64,000 nt of DNA from Phyllobacterium zundukense (GCF_002764115.1 NZ_CP017940.1:3012501-3076500); one strand, 5' to 3'. Shown: positions 9,698 through 19,367, counted from the stretch's first letter. Made by a program: numbers and translations. The notes: a model not told the origin generated them from the letters alone.

Positions 9698-11049
9698 TCT
9701 GCAAATTGCAGTCGGGCCCGGCTTGGCAGAATCAACAAGAGCGAAAGGCCGCGTAGACCCAAAAACAGATGCAACGCGAGCCACAGACCGTGATTGCCGA
9801 AGAAGCGCGGCAGGATGAAATAGGCGGCGAAGTAGCCAAGCAGCGACAGGATCATCATATTGCGCATGTCGCGTGACCATGTTGCACCGATGAATACACC
9901 GTCCATATGGAAAGCCAGCAAGCCGACAACCGGTGCCATTGCAGCCCAAGGCAGATAGAGCGACGCCATCGACTGCACCTCGTCGGACTTGATCAGAAAC
10001 GCTACGATCGCATCGCCAAAGATGAGGAAGAATATCGCCATCAACGTCGCGAGGATCATTCCCCACAGGAATGACAGCTTGACGCCGCGGTCGAATGCCG
10101 GACGATAATGCGCACCGACAGCGCGTCCGGAAACCTGCTCGGCAGCAGTGGTCACGCCATCGATCAGGTAGCCTGAGATCAGCAGGAAATTCATCAGAAC
10201 AGCGTTGGTCGCCAGTGTCACCGCACCTGCCTGCGTTCCTGCGCGGGTAAAATAGGCATAGGCGATAAGCAGGAAGAACGACCGCAGCATGATATCCCGG
10301 TTGACTGCGAACATGCGGCGGATTTCGTGCACGTCCAGGATGCGCGCGCGGGTTGGATTGGGCACGGAACGAAATTGCAGATAAATCACAGAGAGACCGA
10401 CCAGCAGCGCCACGCTTTCGCCGAGCACTGTGCCCCAGGCAATACCCGTGACGCCCCAGCCCATGACGAGACCCAGCCAAACAGTCATCACGACATTGAC
10501 GCCGTTGAGCAGGAGCTGGAGATAAAGCCCCTGCATGGCTTTGCCCTGCCCCAGCAGCAGCCCAAGCACAACGAAATTGCCAAGTGCCATCGGCGATGAC
10601 AGGAGGCGTATCGAGACATAGGTCGACATCGCATCCGCGACGGCCTTGTCAGGGTTCATGAAGCTGATGGTCGCTTCAAGCACCAGCGGCGTTGCGGCGA
10701 TGAACAGGATTCCCACGACCACGGCAATGCCGATGGCGCGCCAGAACACTGCCTGCTGTTCCACACCGTCATGCCGGCCCATGGCCTGCGCCACCAGGCC
10801 AGTTGTGCCGGAGCGCAGGAAATTCATCGTAGAGAACAGGAAGTCGAAGACCAGAGCGCCAATGGCAAGGCCGCCAAGCAAATGCGGATCACCAAGTTGA
10901 CCAATCACGGCCATATCGACGAGACCAAGCAGCGGTGTCGTGAGCGACGCCAGCATGACCGGTATGGTGATTGCCAGCATCAGCCGGTTGGTTACCTCGA
11001 ATGGGCGAACAACCTTTAATCCTGGCGGAGTGGAAGCTTCGATCGTCAT
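9694..11049 (-). CDS. MATE family efflux transporter (DinF-like)
   Basis: An inner-membrane multidrug/toxin exporter driven by an H+ or Na+ gradient. It is about 451 aa with twelve hydrophobic segments. The first half has TTPLLGLVDMAVIGQLGDPH, the MATE/DinF signature region, and the second half repeats the topology. The DinF-like branch is inferred from the FLRSGTTGLVAQA segment. ATG 11049 is used; a GTG three codons upstream (11058) is an alternative, and neither has a strong ribosome site. The substrate is unknown. It is a single gene, convergent with pyrD. Confidence 0.9.
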   Translation of the reverse strand: MTIEASTPPGLKVVRPFEVTNRLMLAITIPVMLASLTTPLLGLVDMAVIGQLGDPHLLGGLAIGALVFDFLFSTMNFLRSGTTGLVAQAMGRHDGVEQQAVFWRAIGIAVVVGILFIAATPLVLEATISFMNPDKAVADAMSTYVSIRLLSSPMALGNFVVLGLLLGQGKAMQGLYLQLLLNGVNVVMTVWLGLVMGWGVTGIAWGTVLGESVALLVGLSVIYLQFRSVPNPTRARILDVHEIRRMFAVNRDIMLRSFFLLIAYAYFTRAGTQAGAVTLATNAVLMNFLLISGYLIDGVTTAAEQVSGRAVGAHYRPAFDRGVKLSFLWGMILATLMAIFFLIFGDAIVAFLIKSDEVQSMASLYLPWAAMAPVVGLLAFHMDGVFIGATWSRDMRNMMILSLLGYFAAYFILPRFFGNHGLWLALHLFLGLRGLSLLLILPSRARLQFAD

Positions 11050-11146
11050 GCGGGGCACCGGAGATTGAGCCGTTTAGCTGTCAGTGCTCTATGCCACCGG
11101 ACAATAATCTTTTCCAGCGCTATCCACACCTTGATGCGCCAATAGT

Positions 11147-11644
11147 CTAAGCGGCGAGCACAAGGGCCCAATAACGTTTGGTGCTGCCATTTGCAGATTC
11201 CGCATAGGCCAGACCGAAACGGGTAAATTTCGGATCCAGCATGTTGCGCCGATGCGGTGGCGACGCCATCCATCTGGCGAAAAGCTCGTCCATGTCCATG
11301 CTGCCCACCGCGATATTTTCAGCGGCCAAACCGCGGATCTCGTTGTCTCTGACACGAGAAGCAAAGCCGCGGCCCCAACTCGTCGTGTGGCTCATGCGAC
11401 CTGCGCTTGCCATGTAACCCGCTTGCTGCAAGGCGGCGCGCTCAAGCGCTGAGTTGGCGGACAATCCACCGAGCCCACTCGCGGAGCGGATCGCCTGCAT
11501 ATTGGAGCTGGCGGATGACGAGGCCACCGCACTTTTGCCGGGCGTGCGCGTCACGGTCTGGCAGGCAGCCAGTGGCAAAATAGCAGTCATCCCGGCGAAA
11601 CCCAAAAAGTTGCGCCGCGACAGGTGAGATTTCTTTTCGGACAT
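11147..11644 (-). CDS. CAP-domain lipoprotein with Tat-type leader
   Basis: A 165 aa exported protein of the CAP/SCP-like family. The N-terminus has the twin-arginine motif SRRNFLGF and a lipobox-like PLAAC near residue 29, so it is probably Tat-exported and lipid-anchored. The CAP domain follows: HTTSWGRGFASRV, LAAENIAVGSMD, then WMASPPHRRNMLDPKFTRFG and the closing YWALVLA. The HTTSWG and PPHRRN histidines match the CAP pocket. ATG 11644 has AGGAA 7 bases ahead. The function of bacterial CAP proteins is poorly defined, often in the envelope. Confidence 0.87.
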   Translation of the reverse strand: MSEKKSHLSRRNFLGFAGMTAILPLAACQTVTRTPGKSAVASSSASSNMQAIRSASGLGGLSANSALERAALQQAGYMASAGRMSHTTSWGRGFASRVRDNEIRGLAAENIAVGSMDMDELFARWMASPPHRRNMLDPKFTRFGLAYAESANGSTKRYWALVLAA

Positions 11645-11730
11645 TGGCAATTCCTGAATGAGACCACATGCTGATATTCAGCAATTGTGGCCCATTCGGG
11701 CCAAGGACCGAATTCAGGGGAATTTTGTGG

Positions 11731-11997
11731 TCAGCGTCTGTAGCTTAGCAGCCGCAGAATGATGAAGCAGGGAATGACAACAACAGCGCCCAGAATGAAA
11801 TAGGCCGCAAAGCGCTCGATTGCACCAAAGCCGAGATTCCAGATGCGCCGGACGAAATTTTCGACGCCATAAAGAATATCCATGGGCGACCAGTCGAAGG
11901 TGCTCATCACGACGCCGACAACAAGGGAAACCACGATGAGTTTCAAGAGGACCCGGCCCGGCGTATCACCCAAAAAGCGATTCATTCCTTCGGACAT
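11731..11997 (-). CDS. Small membrane protein, DUF6460-like
   Basis: An 88 aa protein with two membrane helices (LLKLIVVSLVVGVVMSTF, near residues 17-35, and FAAYFILGAVVVIPCFIILR, near 63-83) joined by a conserved-looking loop FDWSPMDILYGVENFVRRIW. It resembles DUF6460, which is widespread in Hyphomicrobiales; that match is from memory. GGAG lies ahead of ATG 11997. Role unknown. Confidence 0.75.
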   Translation of the reverse strand: MSEGMNRFLGDTPGRVLLKLIVVSLVVGVVMSTFDWSPMDILYGVENFVRRIWNLGFGAIERFAAYFILGAVVVIPCFIILRLLSYRR

Positions 11998-12090
11998 GTT
12001 TTCTCCAGTGTTGGCGATGGCAATGCTTCTGACATGACATATGGCGATATGCGGTTGGGTTCAAGCCAATGCATGAGGCTGCAAAGAAAG

Positions 12091-12164
12091 TGGAGCGGGT
12101 GAAGGGAATCGAACCCTCGTATGCAGCTTGGGAAGCTGCCGTTCTACCATTGAACTACACCCGC
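12091..12164 (-). tRNA. tRNA-Gly (CCC)
   Basis: Read on the minus strand the sequence starts GCGGGTGTAG and ends in the encoded CCA. The cloverleaf is complete: acceptor GCGGGTG with CACCCGC, D arm TTCAATGGTAGAA, anticodon stem GCAGC/GCTGC around loop TTCCCAA (anticodon CCC), and T arm GAGGGTTCGATTCCCTT. It closely resembles glyU of enterobacteria. Confidence 0.97.
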
Positions 12165-12227
12165 ATCTGTTTATCAGTGTTCGTCAAATGCCGCCGTTGT
12201 CAAGCTGCACCTTGCTTTCAATTCATG

Positions 12228-13319
12228 TCACCTGAAATGCTTGGAGAGTTTCAGCCCCTGCGCCTGGTAGTTGGAACCGAGATCGGTGCCATAAAGCGCC
12301 TTGGGTCGTTCCAGCATGTGCTCGTAGATCAGCCGGCCGACGATCTGGCCGTGCTCGAGAATGAATGGCACTTCGTGGCTGCGCACTTCGAGAACCGCGC
12401 GACTTCCCGTTCCGCCTGCTGCCGTGTGACCGAAGCCCGGATCGAAGAAACCGGCATAATGCACGCGGAACTCCCCCACCAGCGGATCGAAGGGTGTCAT
12501 TTCGGCGGCATAGAGCGGCGGCACATGCACTGCCTCGCGCGAAACGAGAATGTAAAACTCATCCGGATCAAGCACCAGCTCGCGTGAACCGCGATCATGG
12601 ATTGGCTCCCAGAAATCGAAAAGATCGTGCACGCCGCGCTTGTCGACATCGACGACGCCGGTGTGGTGCTTGCCGCGATAGCCCACAAGGCCATTCTTGT
12701 CGCCCGTCAGGTCAATCGACAGTGCGATGCCGCCGCCGGAGATATTGGGCGTGTCGGACGCAACCAAGGTTTCCGCAGCGTGCAGAGCCGTCAGTTCGAT
12801 CTCTTCCAGCTGAGCCCGCCCCGTGCGGAAACGTATCTGCGACAGGCGCGATCCAGTCCGTGCCACGATCGGGAAGGTGCGCGGGCTTACCTCGAGATAG
12901 AGTGGGCCGTGATAGCCCGCAGGCACCTTGTCGAATTCCTGCGCGCCATCAACGATCACGCGCGTGAAGATATCGAGGCGTCCCGTCGAGCTTTTTGGAT
13001 TGGCTGAGGCCGATACCTCGGCGGGCAGGCTGAGGCTTTCCAGCAGGGGCACGATATAAACGCAACCGGTCTCAAGAACCGCGCCCTCGGTCAGATCGAT
13101 CTCGTGCAGTTTCAGACGATCCAGCTTGTCGATAACCGGCGTTCCCGGCCCAGGCATGAAGCTGGCGCGGACGCGGTAGGCTCGTCGCCCAAGTCGCAGA
13201 TCGAGACTGGCGGGCTGGATCTGGTCGCTGTCGAAGTCGCGTTCGGTTTTAAGCGCGCCTGCCTGATGCAGTGCCCTGATACCACTATCCGCCAGAATGC
13301 CCGCTTCACGTCTGTTCAT
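12228..13319 (-). CDS. dcd: 2'-deoxycytidine 5'-triphosphate deaminase (long form)
   Basis: Converts dCTP to dUTP for dTTP synthesis. At 363 aa it is about twice the length of the classical Dcd, a form common in alphaproteobacteria that carries two dUTPase-like halves. The first half has DQIQPASLDLRLG and the catalytic-site block SASANPKSSTGRLDIFTRV with conserved Ser and Arg residues; the second half has VHVPPLYAAEMTPFDPLVGE and HYAGFFDPGFG. The closing segment, PFILEHGQIVGRLIYEHM, is also typical. It starts at ATG 13319, divergent from the SAM-II/metZ unit. Confidence 0.9.
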   Translation of the reverse strand: MNRREAGILADSGIRALHQAGALKTERDFDSDQIQPASLDLRLGRRAYRVRASFMPGPGTPVIDKLDRLKLHEIDLTEGAVLETGCVYIVPLLESLSLPAEVSASANPKSSTGRLDIFTRVIVDGAQEFDKVPAGYHGPLYLEVSPRTFPIVARTGSRLSQIRFRTGRAQLEEIELTALHAAETLVASDTPNISGGGIALSIDLTGDKNGLVGYRGKHHTGVVDVDKRGVHDLFDFWEPIHDRGSRELVLDPDEFYILVSREAVHVPPLYAAEMTPFDPLVGEFRVHYAGFFDPGFGHTAAGGTGSRAVLEVRSHEVPFILEHGQIVGRLIYEHMLERPKALYGTDLGSNYQAQGLKLSKHFR

Positions 13320-13407
13320 CTAGTCCGCCGCAATCCTATTAAAGAGACAAAAGCTTTAGCGTCTCACCCGATTGACGCAAGCCGCCAAGAGGATTAAAGC
13401 AAATTTA

Positions 13408-13463
13408 TCCCGTGGTGATTTGGCCGGCCGGCTTGCAGCCACGTTAAATAATTAGCTAAAAGA
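13408..13463 (+). ncRNA. SAM-II riboswitch (metA-type), upstream of metZ
   Basis: The stretch contains the SAM-II conserved blocks in order: CGTGGTGATTTGG (from 13411), CCGGCTTGCAGCCACG (13428-13443) and TTAAA ... AGCTAAA (to 13460). CGTGG pairs with CCACG to form the P1 stem, and the 3' AGCTAAA part supplies the pseudoknot strand. SAM-II elements are known before metA, metC and metZ genes in alphaproteobacteria, where they lower expression when S-adenosylmethionine is plentiful. ATG of metZ is 81 bases downstream. Confidence 0.93.
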
Positions 13464-13512
13464 GGCCCGGTCTCGTCCGGCCTTTTTGCGATTCACGCAA
13501 GGCCGGTTTTTT
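13464..13512 (+). terminator. Overlapping hairpins and terminator after the SAM-II element
   Basis: Two hairpins share one strand. The first pairs GGCC(C)GG at 13464-13470 with CCGGCC at 13477-13482 and is followed by five T. The second pairs that same CCGGCC with GGCCGG at 13501-13506, is extended inside by TTGCG/CGCAA, and is followed by six T (13507-13512), a strong intrinsic terminator. They cannot form together, so the leader has the layout of an antiterminator/terminator switch controlled by the riboswitch. Confidence 0.75.
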
Positions 13513-13543
13513 ATTGGCCAGATTCTGGCAGATTGAGAAGACG

Positions 13544-14737
13544 ATGACCAAGACGACCACCCGCAAGCTGCGCCCCGCAACAAATCTTGTCCACGCCGGA
13601 ACCTTGCGCTCCGGTTTCGGCGAGACATCGGAAGCCCTGTTTCTGACACAAGGTTTTGTCTATCCCAGTGCAGAGGCTGCTGAGGCCCGTTTCAAAGGCG
13701 AAGAGCCAGGTTTCATCTATTCCCGCTATGCCAATCCGACGACCGACATGTTTGAAAAGCGCATGTGCGCTCTGGAAGGCGCAGAAGACGCGCGCGCCAC
13801 GGCGTCGGGCATGGCAGCTGTAGCTGCAGCAATCATCTGTCAGGTCAAGGCGGGTGATCACGTTCTAGCAGCCCGCGCAATGTTTGGCTCCTGCCGCTAC
13901 ATTATCGAGACACTGCTTCCACGATATGGCGTCGACTTCACCCTGATCGATGGCTCAAAGATCGAAAACTGGCAGAAGGCCGTCCGCCCCAATACGAAGG
14001 TGCTGTTCCTCGAAAGCCCAACGAATCCGACGCTGGAAGTCATCGATATTGCCGCCGTGGCAAAAGTTGCCAATTCCGTCGGCGCCAAGCTGATCGTCGA
14101 CAATGTCTTCGCAACGCCGCTGTTCCAGAAGCCCCTGGAGCTCGGCGCGCATATTGTCATCTATTCGACGACCAAGCACATTGACGGCCATGGCCGCTGT
14201 CTGGGTGGGATCATCCTATCCGACAAACAGTGGATCGATGAAAATCTCCATGAATACTTCCGCCATACAGGCCCAGGTCTCAGCCCGTTCAATTCATGGG
14301 TAATGCTCAAGGGTCTCGAAACGCTAACTGTGCGCGTCCAGCAGCAAACCGCGAATGCAGCGAAGATCGCCGATTTCCTTGCCGACCATCCAGCGGTCAC
14401 GAAAGTTCTCTATCCGGGCCGCGCTGACCACCCTCAGGCCGACATCGTCGCCAAGCAGATGAGCGGGGGCTCAACGCTGATTGCATTCGAGGTCAAAGGC
14501 GGAAAGAAGGCGACGTTTGACGTCGAAAACGCCCTGGAAATTATCCAGATCTCCAATAATCTCGGCGATTCAAAGAGCTTGATTACTCATCCGACCACGA
14601 CGACACACAAGAACCTCACCGATGAGGCACGCGCCGAGCTGGGCATTTCCGATGGCCTGCTGCGACTTTCAGTCGGGCTGGAAGACGTGAACGATCTGAT
14701 CGAAGATCTCGACACTGCGCTCAAGGCTGCACGTTAA
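13544..14737 (+). CDS. metZ: O-succinylhomoserine sulfhydrylase
   Basis: A PLP enzyme of the Cys/Met metabolism family that forms homocysteine directly from O-succinyl- (or O-acetyl-) homoserine and sulfide, in methionine synthesis. The protein is 397 aa. Family motifs: YSRYANPTTDMFEKRMCALE, ATASGMAAV, LFLESPTNPTLE, and the cofactor lysine in STTKHIDGHGR; RLSVGLED closes the domain. ATG 13544 is preceded by GAGAAG. An in-frame extension to 13514 would overlap the terminator. The SAM-II riboswitch in its leader agrees with this role. Acyl donor preference cannot be read from sequence. Confidence 0.95.
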   Translation: MTKTTTRKLRPATNLVHAGTLRSGFGETSEALFLTQGFVYPSAEAAEARFKGEEPGFIYSRYANPTTDMFEKRMCALEGAEDARATASGMAAVAAAIICQVKAGDHVLAARAMFGSCRYIIETLLPRYGVDFTLIDGSKIENWQKAVRPNTKVLFLESPTNPTLEVIDIAAVAKVANSVGAKLIVDNVFATPLFQKPLELGAHIVIYSTTKHIDGHGRCLGGIILSDKQWIDENLHEYFRHTGPGLSPFNSWVMLKGLETLTVRVQQQTANAAKIADFLADHPAVTKVLYPGRADHPQADIVAKQMSGGSTLIAFEVKGGKKATFDVENALEIIQISNNLGDSKSLITHPTTTTHKNLTDEARAELGISDGLLRLSVGLEDVNDLIEDLDTALKAAR

Positions 14738-14738
14738 G

Positions 14739-15074
14739 TCATAGAACATGCCGCGCCGAGACTGATTTCGGCGCGGCCTTCCTCCAGGCCATAGCCATGG
14801 CATGTCGCACGGCGTCCGGGTCGGCGCTGTGAAGTATAACGAAAGTCCACCCCTTCTCACCCCAGCTTCCCGGCACCGGTTCGAACATCTCTCCCGAAGT
14901 TTCGCGTAAAAGTTCCTGGTCGCCGCGTGAAAGCGACAGTACGCCACGCTCCTTTTCAGGGCGGAGCGTTGCGAAGATTTTGCCGCTCACACGGAAATCA
15001 GTCGTGTCAAAATGACTCCCCTGAATAGTTTCAGGAAATGAAAGCGCCATCTCTGCGAAAGCTTCGGGACTCAT
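14739..15074 (-). CDS. MmcQ/YjbR family protein
   Basis: A 111 aa protein of the MmcQ/YjbR family (double-stranded-DNA-binding-like fold of the CyaY type). Typical blocks: FAEMALSFPETIQGSHFDTT, DFRVSGKIFATLRPEK and GWTFVILHSADPDAVRHAMAMAWRKAAPKS. Family function is not established. It ends one base past the metZ stop in a convergent arrangement. ATG 15074 is preferred over the adjacent TTG; no clear ribosome site is seen. Confidence 0.88.
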   Translation of the reverse strand: MSPEAFAEMALSFPETIQGSHFDTTDFRVSGKIFATLRPEKERGVLSLSRGDQELLRETSGEMFEPVPGSWGEKGWTFVILHSADPDAVRHAMAMAWRKAAPKSVSARHVL

Positions 15075-15225
15075 CAATATTATTGCTTAGCTCCACGGAA
15101 CAGCTTTCGTCACTATATTAACGATAAATCGGCCGATCACGAATGATTTAGACGCGGGCGTTCCAATGGACGGTTGACGCGACGGCTTTGAGTCGCGATA
15201 TCAGGGACATAGACTGAGAGCAGGC

Positions 15226-15618
15226 ATGTATAGAGCGATCACGCGTGATATCGAAGTAACTGTCGAACCATTCTATCTGGAGGAGCAATCCAATCCGGAG
15301 GAGAACCGTTATGTATGGGGCTACCGGATCACCATAGCCAATGAATCCGAGGGAACGGTACAATTGCGCGCGCGCTACTGGAAAATCACCGATGGCAATG
15401 GGCATGTGGAAGAAGTGCGGGGACCCGGCGTGATCGGTGAGCAACCTATTCTCAACCCCGGCGATAGTTTCCAGTACTCGTCGGGCTGCCCGCTGACGAC
15501 GACATCGGGTGTCATGACCGGCCGCTATACGATGCAAACCGATGCCGGGGAACGCTTTGACATCGAGATTCCGGCCTTCTCCCTCGACCTCCCCGACCAG
15601 TTGCGGACATTGAACTGA
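15226..15618 (+). CDS. apaG: Co2+/Mg2+ efflux protein ApaG
   Basis: A 130 aa protein with the fibronectin-III-like ApaG fold. Motifs: [69 protein letters not shown], then [13 protein letters not shown]. The family is linked to divalent cation efflux or homeostasis, with unclear biochemistry. The next gene overlaps its stop by one base. An in-frame TGA/ATG junction suggests coupled translation. Confidence 0.95.
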   Translation: MYRAITRDIEVTVEPFYLEEQSNPEENRYVWGYRITIANESEGTVQLRARYWKITDGNGHVEEVRGPGVIGEQPILNPGDSFQYSSGCPLTTTSGVMTGRYTMQTDAGERFDIEIPAFSLDLPDQLRTLN

Positions 15619-15914
15619 TGCTGGAGACCGAACGCACGCAGTCCCCCTATATCAAGGCTCTGGCCTGCTCGGTTGTCGCCTTTGCGCTGGCGATAGGGGC
15701 GTTTTTTCTTGGCTATACCTTGCCCAGCCTTAAGACCGGCGCCGAGGCCATCAGCCAATTGCTTGCGCTGGTGCTGGTTCCCGGCCTGATCGTTGGCCTA
15801 TTGGCAAAGAAATCCACCAGGGCCTGGCCACTTTGGCTGATTATCTGTGCATTTATCGTCATTCTCATCGTGGTGACTGTTGCCCACGAAGTGACCGCAC
15901 CAATGCGGGGCTGA
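15618..15914 (+). CDS. Small membrane protein, three predicted helices
   Basis: A 98 aa protein, not recognised. Three hydrophobic segments: residues about 12-33 (IKALACSVVAFALAIGAFFL), 43-64 (AISQLLALVLVPGLIVGLLA) and 70-90 (WPLWLIICAFIVILIVVTVA). The N-terminus is acidic. It overlaps apaG by one base, so it is co-translated with it. Whether it acts with ApaG in ion handling is only a guess from position. Confidence 0.75.
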   Translation: MLETERTQSPYIKALACSVVAFALAIGAFFLGYTLPSLKTGAEAISQLLALVLVPGLIVGLLAKKSTRAWPLWLIICAFIVILIVVTVAHEVTAPMRG

Positions 15915-16127
15915 TCAGGCCTTTTTCAGGAACTCCGTCTTCAAAACCAGACCTTTGACCTGTTTGGTGCTGCACTCGATTTCGCCTTCACGGCCGGTCA
16001 GCCGGATATTCTTGATGAGTGTGCCGCGCTTGATCGTTTCGGATGTGCCCTTGACCTTCAGATCCTTGATCAAAGTCACGGAATCGCCATCCTGAAGTTC
16101 GGTACCGTTGCTGTCTCTCACTTCCAT
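15915..16127 (-). CDS. PhnA-domain (YjdM-like) protein, short form
   Basis: A 70 aa protein matching the C-terminal PhnA/YjdM domain (SH3-like barrel): MEVRDSNGTELQDGDSVTLI, KDLKVKGTSETIKRGTLIKN, IRLTGREGEIEC and LVLKTEFLKKA. The N-terminal zinc ribbon of full YjdM is absent. Despite the old name, no role in phosphonate use is shown for this family. It begins 17 bases after the hslO stop, so it is probably the last gene of argD-argF-hslO. Its stop abuts the stop of the convergent membrane gene. Confidence 0.85.
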   Translation of the reverse strand: MEVRDSNGTELQDGDSVTLIKDLKVKGTSETIKRGTLIKNIRLTGREGEIECSTKQVKGLVLKTEFLKKA

Positions 16128-16144
16128 GATGGCATTTCCATTTA

Positions 16145-17146
16145 TCAGTTCTTCGGCAGGAATTCTGCCGGATCGAATTCGTATTGGGTGGAGCAGAATT
16201 CGCAAGTCACGCTGATCTTGCCCTCTTCAATGCTGTCCGTGATCTCCTCGGCAGTAAAACCGGAAAGCACGCCGGCGATTTTCTCACGCGAACACGAGCA
16301 ATCGTCATTCACCGTCACGGCTTCGAAGACGCGAACGCCCCGCTCGTGGAACAGGCGATATAGCAGCCTTTCGGCACCAACCTGCGGATCGGTCAGTTCC
16401 GAGCTTTCAATCGTCGCGATGAGAGCCTTGATTTCTGCCCAATCGTCGTCCTCGACCAGATCCCCATCATCCTCCCCGGCATTCGGCGCGTCGCCGGCCG
16501 GGAGATCACGCTGGCGCATGCGCATCTCGGATTCAGGCAGGAACTGGATGATCAGCCCGCCAGCGCGCCACTGCTCGACCGGCTTGCCGTCATCGCCCCG
16601 CTCGATCAGCTTGGCAACCGACAGCCGCACATCGGTGGGTATCTGCTCTGACTGGCGGAAATAGGTCTTGGCGATCTCTTCGAGATTGGAGCCATCGAGC
16701 GCAACGATGCCCTGATAGCGCTGTGTGTACTCGCCCTGGTCGACCGTCAGGGCCAGCGTACCGCTGCCCATCAACTCTTCCTGTGAAATCCGGCGTTCTG
16801 CCATGGCTTCCGCCAGCCGCTCCTCGTCATAGCGCGCATAGGCACGCACTGAATTCGGCGTGCGAAAGTCAACAACCAGCATGTCGACCGGACCATCGGA
16901 TTGCGACTGGAAAATGAACTTGCCATCGAATTTCAATGACGTGCCAAGCAGCACAGTGAGGACAATCGCCTCAGCCAGCAGTTTTGCGACCGGCTCCGGA
17001 TAATCGTGACGGCTCAAGATATCATCGAGCGCAGGCCCCAATTGCACCGCGCGTCCGCGCGCATCCAGCTCTTCGACCTGGAATGGTACAACGGCGTCAT
17101 CGCCGGCAAAAATATACTCGTCGGGGCGGATTGCAGTATCAGACAC
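16145..17146 (-). CDS. hslO: Hsp33 redox-regulated chaperonin
   Basis: A cytoplasmic holdase activated by oxidation and heat. The 333 aa protein has the Hsp33 N-terminal domain ([20 protein letters not shown]) and the C-terminal zinc site with the four redox cysteines CSC and CEFC (residues about 294-324). There is an acidic insert ([14 protein letters not shown]) between domains. The start is a GTG at 17146 with GGAGGT seven bases ahead; it overlaps the argF stop by 8 bases (GTGTCTGA), so translation is coupled. The longer frame to 17224 would lie inside argF. Confidence 0.94.
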   Translation of the reverse strand: MSDTAIRPDEYIFAGDDAVVPFQVEELDARGRAVQLGPALDDILSRHDYPEPVAKLLAEAIVLTVLLGTSLKFDGKFIFQSQSDGPVDMLVVDFRTPNSVRAYARYDEERLAEAMAERRISQEELMGSGTLALTVDQGEYTQRYQGIVALDGSNLEEIAKTYFRQSEQIPTDVRLSVAKLIERGDDGKPVEQWRAGGLIIQFLPESEMRMRQRDLPAGDAPNAGEDDGDLVEDDDWAEIKALIATIESSELTDPQVGAERLLYRLFHERGVRVFEAVTVNDDCSCSREKIAGVLSGFTAEEITDSIEEGKISVTCEFCSTQYEFDPAEFLPKN

Positions 17147-18077
17147 TGGGGCGACCTCCTTCGAGACACCAGGCAAGGATGGCCTTTTGCGCATGCAAGC
17201 GATTTTCGGCCTCATCGAAGACAACGGAGTGCGGACCGTCGATGACGGAGTCCGTCACTTCCTCGCCACGATGAGCGGGGAGGCAATGCATGAACAGTGC
17301 GTCGGGATCCGCATGCTTCAGCAGGGCGTCGTTGACCTGATAGGGCATGAAGACGTTGTGGCCGCGTGCGCGCCCCTCCTGCCCCATTGAAACCCACGTA
17401 TCGGTGACAATGCAATCAACGCCTTCGACCGCCGCAATCGGATCGGTGGTCAACTTGATCTTGCCACCTGCGCCTCTGGCCCATTCCAGATATTTGCTGG
17501 CGGGCTCGCTGCCTTCCGGGGTCGCAATATTAAGATTGAAATCAAAGCGCGCCGCCGCCTCGACCAGCGAATGCAACACATTGTTGCCGTCGCCGGTCCA
17601 CGCGAAGGTCTTGCCCTTGATCGGTCCGTGATGCTCTTCGAACGTCATGATATCGGCCATGATCTGACATGGATGCGTATCATCGGTCAGCGCATTGATG
17701 ACCGGAACAGTCGCATTTTCCGCCATTTCGATCAGGCGTTCATGCGTTGTCGTGCGCATCATGATGATATCGACATAGCGCGACAGCACCTTGGCCGTAT
17801 CGGCAATGGTTTCGCTGCGGCCAAGCTGCATTTCCGAGCCAGTCAACATGATGGTCTCGCCGCCAAGCTGGCGCATGCCGACATCGAAGGACACGCGTGT
17901 ACGGGTCGAGGGCTTGTCGAATATCATCGCCAGCACTTTGCCTGCGAAGGGTTTTTCGATGTTGCCTGCCTTCAGCCGCGTCTTGCGTGCCCTGGCATCG
18001 TCGAGAATGGAACGCAGATCGCCTGAGGAAAGCGCTGATATATCCGTGAAGTGCCGGAGGTCCTGCTTGATTGTCAT
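17139..18077 (-). CDS. argF: Ornithine carbamoyltransferase
   Basis: Forms citrulline from ornithine and carbamoyl phosphate in arginine synthesis, in the cytoplasm. At 312 aa it has the usual length. Carbamoyl-phosphate site [12 protein letters not shown] (residues about 55-66), the HPCQIMAD loop, and the ornithine-side [14 protein letters not shown] are all present, along with DTWVSMGQE. It starts 11 bases after the argD stop and overlaps hslO, so argD-argF-hslO form one operon. Confidence 0.97.
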   Translation of the reverse strand: MTIKQDLRHFTDISALSSGDLRSILDDARARKTRLKAGNIEKPFAGKVLAMIFDKPSTRTRVSFDVGMRQLGGETIMLTGSEMQLGRSETIADTAKVLSRYVDIIMMRTTTHERLIEMAENATVPVINALTDDTHPCQIMADIMTFEEHHGPIKGKTFAWTGDGNNVLHSLVEAAARFDFNLNIATPEGSEPASKYLEWARGAGGKIKLTTDPIAAVEGVDCIVTDTWVSMGQEGRARGHNVFMPYQVNDALLKHADPDALFMHCLPAHRGEEVTDSVIDGPHSVVFDEAENRLHAQKAILAWCLEGGRPSV

Positions 18078-18088
18078 GACCGTTTTTC

Positions 18089-19294
18089 CTACGCGCTTTT
18101 CTGTGTGGCCGTCAGAGACAAGCGTTCAGCTGCGGCTTCGATCCTCGAGAGAGCGTCGCGCGCTTCCTCTTCTGTTGCAACCAGTGGTGGCAGGAGGCGG
18201 ATGACGTTGTCACCGGCACCCACCGTCAACATATGTTCATCGCGCAAGGCCTGGACCATCGTCGTGTTCGGAACCACGGATTTCAGGCCCATCAGCAGGC
18301 CGCGGCCACGCACCTCTGAAATCACGTTGGGATAGCGATCGGAAATCGAGGCAAGCCCCTGTTTCATGACCAGCGCAATTTTCTGCACATGCTCAAGGAA
18401 CCCCTCCTCGAGAATGACGTCGAGTACGGCGTTGCCAACTGCCATGGCCAGCGGATTACCGCCAAAGGTCGTGCCATGCACCCCGGCAGTCATGCCCTTG
18501 GCAGCTTCCGCGGTCGCAAGACATGCACCAAGTGGAAATCCGCCGCCAATACCCTTGGCAACGGCCATGATGTCCGGCTGAATTCCGGACCACTCGTGGG
18601 CAAAAAGCTTACCTGTACGGCCAACACCTGACTGGACCTCGTCGAGAATCAGCAGAAGCCCCTCGTCGTCGCAAAGCTTGCGCAGAGCACGCAGCTCGTC
18701 GTCCGGAACCGAACGAACGCCGCCCTCACCCTGGATCGGCTCGATCAGAATGGCTGCCGTCTCGGGGCCGATTGCGGCCTTCAGTGCCTTCTCGTCGCCG
18801 AACGGCACCTGGTCAAAACCCTCGACCTTTGGTCCGAACCCCTCGAGGTATTTCAGTTGACCACCGGCGGCGATCGTTGCCAGCGTCCGTCCATGAAACG
18901 CACCTTCAAAGGTGATAATGCGGAACCGCTCGGGATTGCCGTTGACATAATGGTAGCGCCGCGCAGTCTTGATCGCGCACTCCAGCGCTTCCGCGCCGGA
19001 ATTGGTGAAGAAGACCTTATCTGCGAACGTGCTGTCGACCAGGCGCTGCCCCAGACGCCTCTGGCCGGGAATTTCATAGATATTGGAGACGTGCCACAGC
19101 TTCTCAGCCTGACTTTTCAACGTCTCGACGAGATGCGGGTGCGAGTGACCAAGCGAATTGACAGCGATACCGGCAGCGAAATCGAGATAACGATCGCCAT
19201 CCTCGGTCACAAGCCATACGCCCTCACCTCGCTCAAAGCGCAGGTCCGCACGAGCAAAAGTGTCGTAAAGCGGTTGCGCGTTTGCGTCCGTCAT
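18089..19294 (-). CDS. argD: Acetylornithine aminotransferase
   Basis: A class III PLP aminotransferase converting N-acetylglutamate semialdehyde to N-acetylornithine. The protein is 401 aa from ATG 19294 ([20 protein letters not shown]), with GGAGG ahead. Motifs: [62 protein letters not shown] and the cofactor lysine in [15 protein letters not shown]. The frame is open without a stop for another 76 codons upstream, through a terminator hairpin whose loop contains an in-frame ATG (19390), but no family member is expected to carry that extension. Confidence 0.95.
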   Translation of the reverse strand: MTDANAQPLYDTFARADLRFERGEGVWLVTEDGDRYLDFAAGIAVNSLGHSHPHLVETLKSQAEKLWHVSNIYEIPGQRRLGQRLVDSTFADKVFFTNSGAEALECAIKTARRYHYVNGNPERFRIITFEGAFHGRTLATIAAGGQLKYLEGFGPKVEGFDQVPFGDEKALKAAIGPETAAILIEPIQGEGGVRSVPDDELRALRKLCDDEGLLLILDEVQSGVGRTGKLFAHEWSGIQPDIMAVAKGIGGGFPLGACLATAEAAKGMTAGVHGTTFGGNPLAMAVGNAVLDVILEEGFLEHVQKIALVMKQGLASISDRYPNVISEVRGRGLLMGLKSVVPNTTMVQALRDEHMLTVGAGDNVIRLLPPLVATEEEARDALSRIEAAAERLSLTATQKSA

Positions 19295-19367
19295 ATCGGT
19301 TCGGGCCTCCAAAACCCAGTTAGGCAAATCTGCTGATACATAAGAAGGAATCGGCAGCGATGAAATC

